Positions 55,695-64,000 of a stretch of DNA of 64,000 bases are shown here, piece after piece. The notes under the pieces were generated by a model. The model saw only the letters and a program-made list of their open reading frames with translations, searched no databases and was not told where the DNA came from. Source of the stretch: Ottelia alismoides (lineage: Eukaryota > Streptophyta > Magnoliopsida > Alismatales > Hydrocharitaceae); contig JAZKJV010000151.1 in the NCBI GenBank assembly GCA_037367405.1, positions 558,001 through 622,000 on the forward strand, given 5' to 3'. How positions within the stretch are numbered: position 1 is the first letter of the stretch; each line of letters opens with the position of its first letter. The translations under genes and the position numbers were made by a program.

Positions 55695-57121
55695 GGGATG
55701 GCGAGGGTAGTTAGGTTTCTCTTTTGACGTGCTATTCTTGGTTATAAATATATGTTTACAGTTTGCCATTCACTCCATTGTTAATATCCACTGCATTCAT
55801 TTCATTATTTGTGCTCATATTTTCATAATTGCGTTTCTTACACATTCTCTCTTTTTTTTTCTTGCGAGGGCCGCGGAGCGAAGGAGGCGATCCTAGGAGA
55901 GCTGAAGCACCCAAGCAAAGCAGAGGCGGCTTGATTTTTCACCAAGCAACAGGATATCATGAGAGAAGGAGAAGAAGATTTGAAAGATACCAAAACAAAA
56001 AAAGAGAGGGAGAGAGAAAGATTTTTTTCTAGCATTTGAACTCTTGTAAACGGACATTCATTTGTTGCGGGGTCTGTTACACCAAGTGTCGGTGCATTTG
56101 GGGGACCTCACCGGAATTGTTTTCATCGATTTTATTTTCTTTGTTTCATGCAGATTTCATGAGCTACCTCTTGATTACTTTAATTAATTTGCTTGAGCCA
56201 GGTAATTAATTAGGTCCAAAAATCCTAAATAAGAATTTCTATGCCTATAGAGTAGAGTGTAATTTGGACTTAGTCAAATTATCTTGTTCTTTCCCATTAA
56301 TAGAAGCTATCATCTAGGATGGTTCACTTGCATCAGATAGGTTAGTTTATTTTTTTCTATTGAAATTTTACGCGGATCACTTGCATGTAGAATGATGGCG
56401 ACAAGGTACACATCTCTAACCCCTGCATGCATCATTGTTTTTGATCGCGCATTGGCATTTCCGATCTCCTTCCTCGTTTTCACTCACATAAGATAAAAAG
56501 GAAATTGGACATTCAGAAAGTGATTCTTTGAAAATATTTTAACCAAGTGATAACTGCCTAAAATACGAGACTGCTAAAGAAAACTCGACCCCAAAATAAA
56601 ACAAGGAAAAATCATTATTTTGGAGAGAGTAAGCCCTTCAGTGCTTGGTTTGTATGTAGCGAGAGAGCAACCCACACACTAAGATAGAACCACGCCCGAA
56701 CTCTTTTTAGACTACTATCTTGAGTTAGTCGTTCTCTAGTGAGGATCTCTCTGGTAGCCAGTAAAGCGGCCCGTGACGTCCTTAATGGATTGAATTGATC
56801 GGGTAGCCGGTAAATGATCCGTAATTCATACTCGCTGAGAAAGATCTAACTTTGGGATTAGGCCAGTCTCCTGAGAGCATTGGGTTCCTAATAGCTTGCT
56901 TTAACTGCTCTGATATATTGTATTATCACCAAACTCTAAAATTGATAAGATAATTGACCAAACCTTTATGGTCTTCACATTGAGTTGGTTGGTGAACTAG
57001 GGATTTGTATTGTATTTGATTGCTTGTGTGCATACTAGATCCTTCTGCGCATTTGCATCTTTTTCTCTATATCTTTTGACTTGACCCTCATGCTCTCCTA
57101 ATCCCATATTTTGTTTCGAAG
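55695..57121 (+). other. 5' leader of element E
   Basis: 1.4 kb between primer site and ORF1, the same length as in B. A purine-rich stretch (55865-56030) follows a T-run. No gene seen; the short frames at 55829-56035 are low-complexity. Confidence 0.6.
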
Positions 57122-57340
57122 ATGGTCGACTGGAGTTATTTTAATCCGATCTTCGTAGATACCTCGTACCCTCCAGTCGATCCACCTTCCCTTTTCCAGG
57201 AGGATCTTCCTCCTGATTTTTGTGCATATTCTCCTAACCCATTATTTCAGGAGTCAGAGGACTTCGATTCTCACTCACCCTCATCCCACTCATCCAATCC
57301 TGGTATTTTGGAGTCCATTTTCATGAACTTGAGACATTGA
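57122..57340 (+). pseudogene. ORF1 N-terminal piece (E), Pro/Ser/acidic
   Basis: 72 residues starting MVDWSYFNPIF. The context AAGATG and M-x-x-W-S match ORF1 of element B. Rich in Pro, Ser, Asp and Glu, with no recognised domain. It ends with TGA at 57338-57340, overlapping the next piece by 4 bases in another frame; a single indel probably split one ORF. It sits at the gag position but shows no capsid signature. Confidence 0.5.
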
Positions 57341-57579
57341 ACCAGATGATGGAACATATGAATTCGAGGATTTCCAATATATTTAATATAAATGAGATCC
57401 AAAACACCGCTCCACTATTTGAGAATATGGAATCACTTGAATATAATCATGAGAGCTTGCAATCGCCCAAAATACAAAAAAATAAGAAAATTTTAAAAAT
57501 CCAAAAAGAATTCGGGAGATATGTCGTTGATTCATTTTGTGAGGAGAGGACCCAAATGCCCGATCATTTACCCACATAG
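57337..57579 (+). pseudogene. ORF1 C-terminal piece (E), helical gag-like
   Basis: 80 residues with a helical start (MNQMMEHMNSRISNIFNINEIQ) and a Lys-rich middle. After its stop the frame continues SFTICPNLEPEDA, matching HSLTICP in element B. By position it corresponds to the coiled-coil region downstream of capsid in gag of A2. No zinc knuckle seen. Confidence 0.5.
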
Positions 57580-57836
57580 TCATTCACCATATGTCCCAAT
57601 CTTGAACCTGAAGATGCCACTGTACAGACTGCTCTTGGTAATCCTTGTGTATATGCTGATTCCGATCTCCTCCCTTGTATGGAAAGGGTCCAAAAATTAA
57701 AAAAATGTTGATTGAACCCAAAGTGGTGGCCACTATTCAAGAGATTATTAAAGCCCCACTTCAATAGGCCATAATAGATTTATCTACTCCTCAACAAAAG
57801 AAGAGAAAGTGAAGGAGAAGATTTGAGCATCACATC

Positions 57837-58260
57837 TTGACCATGGCCACTGCCTACGCCATTTCTCACTGTCCATATTTTAAGAAAGGGAACACTACCA
57901 CACCTCTTGTGACTTTCTCCATCTACGAGTATTCTTATGATAACACTCTCGTAGACGGCAGTTCGTCAATTAATATAATACCCTTGTCTATGATACAGTC
58001 TCTTCATCTTGGGCCTCTCAAGAAAATCAGGATGATAGTTCAATTTGCTAATGGATCTATTAAGAGGCCGAAGGGTATTCTAGAAAATGTTGTCATTCTT
58101 ATTATGGGCATGAAATTCACTTCTGATTGTGTCGTAATGCCCATGGAGACCTCCACCTTTGTGGAGAACCCTCCAATCATCCTGGGATAGCTTTTCCTCG
58201 CCTCTACGGGAGCCGTTATTTATTGTGGATCAGGAGAGATTCACTTCCATTCTGATGTAG
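57837..58260 (+). pseudogene. Aspartic protease domain (E), active-site Asp retained
   Basis: 117-residue open frame then past one stop. TLVDGSSSINIIPLSM corresponds to the family LLDLGAS-NLLP-S-; the catalytic Asp and a Gly are present. MIVQFANGSIKRPKGILENVVI, DCVVMPMET and PIILG, stop, LFLASTGAVI follow (signature ILGRPFLAT). The stop at 58188-58190 removes the C-terminal strand. It is the least damaged of the three gypsy proteases here and the only enzyme domain left in E. Confidence 0.85.
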
Positions 58261-59044
58261 GGAGCGATGTGTTGATAACTACACCCACAACTGACTAGAG
58301 ACCTGCATCCCATGAGAGTGTGCCTGTGTTAGACAACCCCAAGGACTTTGACCATGATAATACTACTAGATATTTTGTTGTATGATGGATGATACTAATA
58401 CCCGAGATTCCTCTTCAAGGAGGAGGACTAAGAAAGCATAGACCTTGGAGTTCCCTCTTCTGGTACGTGGCAATGCATAGATGAAGTCCGTGGGATTTAC
58501 ATGATAGATACCTTAGAGCGGATGGCAGACTTTGAGACTAGACAAGATGGACATGATTTGACTACTTTCACTGATGAGTTCGTTCCTATTCATTCTGATT
58601 AGAAGAGACTGATAAGGTCGAGTTTGATTTGATTGCTTTTATAAAGGAATTTGGGTCTTTTAATGAGGATGATGATCTAGGAGAGGCCCGCCAGGCTGGA
58701 ATTGAACTTACTTTTTCGGATAATGAATTCGAGCCTTTTTACTTTGATATTTGCGAGACTCCCCAGGCCAGACATGACCATACTACTTCCACTGACCGGT
58801 TTAGGCCTACACACTCTGGACCGCTGAGGATACATTCTTGGTCGATCCTAATCAGTTTATGTCTAATGATGATCCCAATATCGACCTACACCTTGTCAGA
58901 TCCATTCCTCAACGGTCTCACAAGAAGGTTCGTTTTTTACCTTCTTGACCTTTGTGCATCCACTCTTCTTGTATATCCTTTCATTTCACTCTTTCTTCTC
59001 CCGTTTTATCGTTCACCCCTTTTCCGTGTGTGTGTATATATATG
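58261..59044 (+). pseudogene. Acidic linker after protease (E)
   Basis: Frames with stops; the longest (58629-59054) reads FIKEFGSFNEDDDLGEARQAGIELTFSDNEFEPFYFD, acidic as in A2's protease-RT linker and B's linker. It runs straight into the hairpin array. RT, RNase H and integrase are absent. Confidence 0.5.
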
Positions 59045-59437
59045 CTATACTTAGTATGTGCTTTATCCTAAGTATGGGAGGGGGGATGAAGGATTTGTGT
59101 TGTTCATATTCGTCCTGTTTATCACTCTTGTTGTTGCCTATACTTAGGGATACTCTACCCTAAGTATGGGGGGGTGGTGGTGATGTTCATGTCGTGTCTT
59201 TTTATTTTTGATCCAATACATTCTCTTCATCAGTTTTCCCTTTTGTACACTCTACTATACTTAGGATTACTTGATCCTAAGTATGGGGGGGATCACCAAC
59301 TTCTCTTCTTTTTATCTTTTCTTTAAGTCGTTGTAGCACATGAGTATTTTCACTTTTCTATACTTAGCACGAGTTATGTCTTCCTTTATCGCTCTCTGAT
59401 CATTGTGAGGACATAGTCCGAGCTAAGTATAGGGGGG
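59045..59437 (+). repeat. Array of four polypurine-tract-like hairpins (E)
   Basis: Units at 59045-59086, 59138-59174 (CTATACTTAGGG / CCCTAAGTAT), 59255-59291 (CTATACTTAGGAT / ATCCTAAGTAT) and the large unit 59358-59437, each ending in 5-8 G. Order and loop types match A1's array one to one. Confidence 0.85.
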
Positions 59438-60959
59438 TGTCGTATATATTGTACATATACTTTAGACATAACTCGTACTTTTAAGATAATTATTTTGGGA
59501 GATATATATATATATATTTTTGTAAAATTCACGTGTGTAAAAAAACAAAAAAACAAAACAAAACAATAAAACCTCTTGTATATATTCTATTAACCCTTGT
59601 CCTTACAAAAAAACCTAAAAATTTCAAAATAAAAATCCATAAAAACTTGCAAAAAAAACCTTTCTTTTATACCTGCATTTTTTCTCCAAAATTCCATAAA
59701 AAGTTCAAAATTAGAAAATTGTTTATAAAAAATTGCATTCTTTTTACATGTGCATCATTTTTCAAAAAAAAACTTCTCTGCATAGTACATTTTTTCTTGT
59801 ATTTGCATGTGCATTTTTTTCAGGATAGTATTGACATTTAAACTAAGTTTGGAATAAAATTGAAGAATGGAGCTTAGTTGGACCTTAATCCACTTAATTT
59901 TAGACGAACCTTGTAAGAAATGGAGTTAAGACTTTTCAGGTCCTAGTGACTTAATTCTTTGAGTCCATGAGACTATGTTCACATGTCATCTTGAGTAGTC
60001 TAAGTAGAATATTTAACAAGACACACATGATTCTTTAAGACCGTGTCTTATCTTGGACAAAGCACTCTACACGTAGCTCTTCATGGATGAGGTAGCGTGG
60101 AGGTAGAATCATTTGGCTTGGGGTAGCATACAAGGGTAGTACATCTAGGAGGAATCTCTCGTCTTCCTCTAGGAAAGGAAGTGTGTCTCAACCTGGTCTA
60201 GCGATGTTGAGGTTTAAAGACATGAGCTGTAGGGTTGCAATACTGCTTCAAAAGAGGGAAGTCTATTGGCTCAAAAGGAAAAACTCCTTATGCACATGTT
60301 GCACCTTGTATATACTTTCAAAACAAAGTATGAAAAAATGCAGAATCTCCAAAAGTGGACATGCCTGATTGAAAAGTAAAATGCCTATCGGAGTATATCT
60401 ATACAAGGATAAAAAATTAGTATAATAAGAGCTTCAAATACATTTTTTTGAGCTTGCAGCGGATGACTTGGCTACACTGGTTATGCATCCAAGGATAGGT
60501 AGCTATACTGGTTACCATCCATTCTTTTCTCCATCCCCTCTTCTTGAGTTGGTTGTACTTGAACTTAGAAGGGAATATCCCCGCTCCTCGAGGAAAGAGA
60601 TGCGAGACCGGGGAACTAGAGTTACCTTGTTGAGGGAGGCTATTTTTTGCTACTTTTGAAATGGAGATCTATATCTCGCTTACACTATACAATTAAAGTT
60701 TCATAGTCACAAGAATTTGTGTATGTAGACTTGTTCTGACCTGACTATTGAGGTGACCTAAATAGGAGTCTTATGGAACTTAGAGGTTGTTAGGTTTTAA
60801 ATCCATCTCCCATTAAGAATCCGACACACTAATAATCCAAAGGTTTGACAGAGCTCCAAACTACAATATTATGAAGAAAAGTTTAATACTCAATATTATC
60901 CCAACTTCATTATTTTTCCTTCCTTTTGTCTTCTATTCACTTATTCCTTCAAATAAGTG
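59438..60959 (+). other. 3' non-coding block of element E
   Basis: Starts with a conserved stretch containing ATATACTTTA and CATAACTCGTAC, then a Lys-codon-rich AT tract (59533-59841, not a gene). A region collinear with A1 1600-2640 follows. The antisense frame open in A1 is shifted here by a 2-base difference near 60260. Confidence 0.65.
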
Positions 60960-60996
60960 TTTGCTAAGGGACTAGCAAAGGTAAAACATAGGGGGA
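60960..60996 (+). promoter_or_regulatory. Pre-tract hairpin and polypurine tract of element E
   Basis: TTTGCTA-AGGGAC-TAGCAAA (60960-60979) then AAAACATAGGGGGA, abutting the LTR at 60997. Confidence 0.85.
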
Positions 60997-63180
60997 TGAC
61001 GGATCTACAATTCATGATCTTTATTCATTTATTTTAGCTTAAAATCCCTTATAAAACACATGTACATAATACTAACATCATATTCTTACTAACTTGCATC
61101 TATGTGTAAATATTGTATATTTGTATATTACTTTAACCTAAAATAAATAAATAAAGAAAGAAAGCAAAAATAAAGAAAAGAAAAGATGTCTGTATATATG
61201 TAATAGATATAGGCTTACAGGCTGATTCGAACCCCGAGATAAGGTCAAGACTTGACCTGATCGACCGGGAATAAAGTAGGGGGAGATAGGGTCCTCAATC
61301 ATAAAACCCAAAAAAATTGTGTATTGTGTATATTTGTATACTTAATTATTTTATTTGTACATTAATTGACCTCAAACAAAATAATTTTCAAAACAAAAGT
61401 TGTAAATAAAAATGTCTTCTAATTAATAAAAATAATTGCACAATTAAACAGAATAAAAGCAACCACACTTGAAAAAAGGCACTAAGTACTAATTGAAAGA
61501 CCAATTCCGGCTCCATATGAATTCAAATTGAACCAAGCTCCTTCCATTGTACTCTAAATTAAATTATCTTTAAAATGGCCGTGTTTTCGTAATTTTCAGA
61601 GTTACGGAAAAAAAGCCAGTTTCCTGAGGTGGTTTGTACAATTTTCCCATGTATTTTGTACATATTGTATTTGTATATATATATATATGTAAATATTTTT
61701 ACTAATTATTAAAAAAATAAAAATAAAAAATTATATCTATATAAAAAAACTAATTTTCTTATTTACCCTTGTAGATAATGTCAAATATGTATATAACATA
61801 TGTAAATATTCAATTTTCTTAACTAACTACCACAAGAAAATAAAAAAAATAAACATCTAATTTTCCAATAAATAAAGTGATAAAAATTCAAAAAATTAGT
61901 TAATTTTTGTAAATATTTTTTGACACTTATCTTGTTATCTCTATCTCATTCCAATTTTCATCTCTCTTATCTCTTCAACCAAATATTCAAATTTTATTCT
62001 CTATTTTTCTATTTATATGGCTCCTTCTCCATCATTACAACTTGATCAATCTTTGGTGATAGGAGCCCGATCTTCGAGAGTCTTCATGTTGTAGAAGGGT
62101 ACCTAGCCTCCGAGTCGTCCGGTGATAGTGCATCGGCCTTCATCGAGGTGATCAAGGTCTTTTCTGCTCCTAAGGTGAGATCTGTCATTTTCTTATTATT
62201 GTTATCCTAGATTAACCTTAGTTTAATTTTTTGTACCTTTATTTCACCATCATTTTTTTAAAAATTTAAAATCCATTACGATTTGATCGCCACAAACTCG
62301 ATTTTTTTATCCCATTCTCTCGATCTCTCCACGTTTTTTTCTACCTCGCACGATCTTTCAATTCCGACCGCATACAGTGGCCGGAGATTCGAATCCATCC
62401 CTTATTTTTCGCCGGATCCCCTCTCACGCATTCCATTTTGATTTTTGGCATCAAGTCATCATTCTCGCATCCTAATTTGTCTATAAATAAAACAAATAAA
62501 AAATAAAAGACTTTTTTCTTTTATCTCTAATCTTTGTTTTGCAGGAAAATTTAAAAAAATTAAAAATGAAAAAAAAACTATTGTTGTGTTTGAGTACAGT
62601 TCTTGTTTTTTTGAAAAAAATTTATATAAAAAACTTTTATTTATTTCTTTTGATAGTAAAAAATATAAAAAATAAAACAAAAAAAATAAAAAATAAAGTA
62701 GCAGGTCTGCGGTGGTCCTAGCTGCGCTCCCGACATGTCGTGACACCCGACACCGCCGTTCTTCATTTGCTTGCATCAGTGTCGCCCCAGCGCACGGTGT
62801 CGTGCCCCCTTCTGGACTTGCGCCACGTTCTCCACCCGACCGTCCTACGTCGCCCTCGACTACCACCGCTGGGGGAGAATCAGCCTGTCGAGAGCCTCCC
62901 GCACGCGATCCTCCAGATCCACGCCACCTCCCACAACCGCATCTTTCGCCTTCTCAGCTACGCCAGCCCAGCTCGCCATCATCACCCGCCCAGGCGCTCC
63001 GCCCCTGCCATGATCTTTCTCTATGTCGGTCGCGCCCTCCTCCCGCGCCTCCCCGCGCAGGTCTCTCCTCCAACAGCTCGCGACGACTCCACGCCACCGA
63101 CCGCGTGTCGCGCTCCTTCGCCCTTTGATCCTCCAAGCTGCGTGGGCGGTGACTCTCCACTCTTTGCCATTGCTTTCCCT
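60997..63180 (+). repeat. 3' LTR of element E, truncated
   Basis: Collinear with 52249-54400 of the 5' LTR, including the candidate intron (62176-62544) and the GC-rich island (62710-63170). Matching text stops near 63175 (TTTGCCATTGC in both), so the last ~1.2 kb of the LTR is missing where copia sequence begins. Confidence 0.88.
62176..62544 (+). other. Candidate leader intron in the E 3' LTR
   Basis: Donor CTAAG|GTGAGA, acceptor CTAATCTTTGTTTTGCAG|GAA; 369 nt. Confidence 0.55.
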
Positions 63181-64000
63181 TCACCATTAGAAACCTTTGA
63201 AATGTTCAAAGATTTCATAATTTTGGTTTGGAACCAAAGTTTGAAGGAAGATAAAATGGATTTGATCTAATCTAGGTAGCATGTACCTGTTAGATGAATT
63301 CAAAGAATACCTTATGGAGATATGAATGTCATTTCTATCTCAATCCTCCTAACACACCATAACTCACTAGAGTTATAGGGAGATACAATTGGATCTTGTG
63401 TGACATGATCTTATCAATCATGAGTTTTGGCGTAATTATCCCTTAGTTTCAAGGTATATATGTGTAGTAGAGACTACAATATATATCATTAATAAGGTTC
63501 CATGCATATAAGCTGAATCTAGCACTTGAGAGTGTTGCTTCATTAGGAAAATAAAGGATGGTATTGGATATCTACTTTATAACCTTGAGATTCTTAAAAG
63601 ATCTCATCTATGAGGATTTGATTCTTAAAGGATGACTCTATTGAGAATCAAGAAGAAAATGAAGTGTAGGAACTCATTTATTCTTGAGAAGATAATGAGG
63701 CTCCTGAAATTGGAAACTAAAAGGACAATTAAAGATGAAATGCTAATACCTCTTCAAAATGAGTTTGAGGATGTATTCCATGTGTCGGTTAACTCTGACA
63801 ATGATCGGACTTCATGTGATGAAGCTCCTGAGGATCATGACATGGAAAATGGATGTTAGCAATAAAGTCTAAAGTAGACTTCATATCTAAGTGTTGTATA
63901 TGGACCCTCGAGGATCCCCCTATATGGGTAATACCTATAAAGGTATATATGGATCTTCAAGAGAAAGAAGTCAAGATTGCTTTCCTCTCTGAGGATATTC
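63181..64000 (+). pseudogene. Copia element 2: integrase to RT relic
   Basis: Related to copia element 1. GAATTCAAAGAATACC (63298) parallels the integrase around 29280, and HHNSLEL-like text parallels the region before the catalytic Glu. The open frame 63632-63859 is the acidic integrase-RT linker, ending EAPEDHDMENG. Then MLAIKSKVDFISKCCIWTLEDPP is the start of RT, followed by VKIAFLSEDI (family VKTAFLNG-L). Only about 10 codons separate RT start motifs that are normally about 90 apart, so RT has an internal deletion near 63955-63970. It runs off the window. Confidence 0.75.

Larger units (their letters stand above)
52249..63180 (+). mobile_element. Element E: non-autonomous Athila/Tat-like element, 3' LTR truncated
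   Basis: 5' LTR 52249-55673, primer site 55677-55694, leader, ORF1 pieces, protease, linker, hairpin array, 3' block, polypurine tract 60984-60996 and 3' LTR from 60997. The LTR lacks its last ~1 kb because copia sequence starts at 63181. The interior is 5.3 kb and lacks RT, RNase H and integrase, the same design as element B. The pair of LTRs is well conserved in the shared part. The left edge lies in the LTR of D. Confidence 0.88.

Noticed and set aside
59533..59841. Lys/Phe-rich 102-codon ORF
   Set aside because: Low-complexity A/T-rich sequence in the E 3' block; the equivalent place in A1 (1200-1560) is not collinear as protein.

Overview
The window looks like flowering-plant nuclear heterochromatin. 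I found no host gene, rRNA or tRNA gene, prokaryotic operon or CRISPR array. Essentially all 64 kb can be assigned to nested, decayed LTR retrotransposons of two kinds. One kind is Ty3/gypsy of the Athila/Tat type: long LTRs of 2.7-3.7 kb starting TGAT, primer-binding sites matching the 3' end of plant tRNA-Asp, and a polypurine tract of the form AAGTATAGGGGGG. The other is Ty1/copia, with LTRs of about 2.2 kb and a relic tRNA-iMet-type primer site. Host species and chromosome position cannot be read from the sequence.

Layout. (1) 1-6240, element A1, + strand: integrase tail, 3' non-coding block and a complete 3' LTR. (2) 6241-10873, element A2, - strand: gag end, protease, RT, RNase H and the start of integrase. 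A1 appears to have inserted into A2's integrase. (3) 10874-46212, a Ty1/copia element (+) with 5' LTR 10874-13102 and 3' LTR 43970-46212. It is split by element B (14950-27634, - strand, flanked by GTGAG duplications), by element C (31141-40051, - strand, flanked by AGGAC duplications), by a gypsy LTR fragment (about 40141-41445) and by an inverted copia LTR (41446-43966). (4) 46213-52248, element D, - strand: two partial LTRs around a severely deleted interior. (5) 52249-63180, element E, + strand: 5' LTR, gag-like ORF and protease remnants, and a truncated 3' LTR. (6) 63181-64000, a second copia relic.

Functional state. No element has an intact polyprotein. A2 carries the most pol sequence. 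B and E share one reduced architecture (short ORF1, aspartic protease, linker, no RT/RNase H/integrase). C has no coding sequence at all. B, C and E keep recognisable primer sites, polypurine tracts and LTRs, so they look like non-autonomous elements mobilised by an A1/A2-like partner.

Most interesting signal. The gypsy elements share a non-coding architecture across otherwise diverged copies: a candidate GT-AG intron of about 300-370 nt inside the LTR leader; an array of hairpins each ending in a polypurine-tract-like G run; a larger hairpin whose 5' arm could pair with two alternative partners; a covarying hairpin just before the true polypurine tract; a palindrome at the LTR start; and an antisense reading frame in the 3' block. 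These are read by eye and need alignment and RNA data to confirm.
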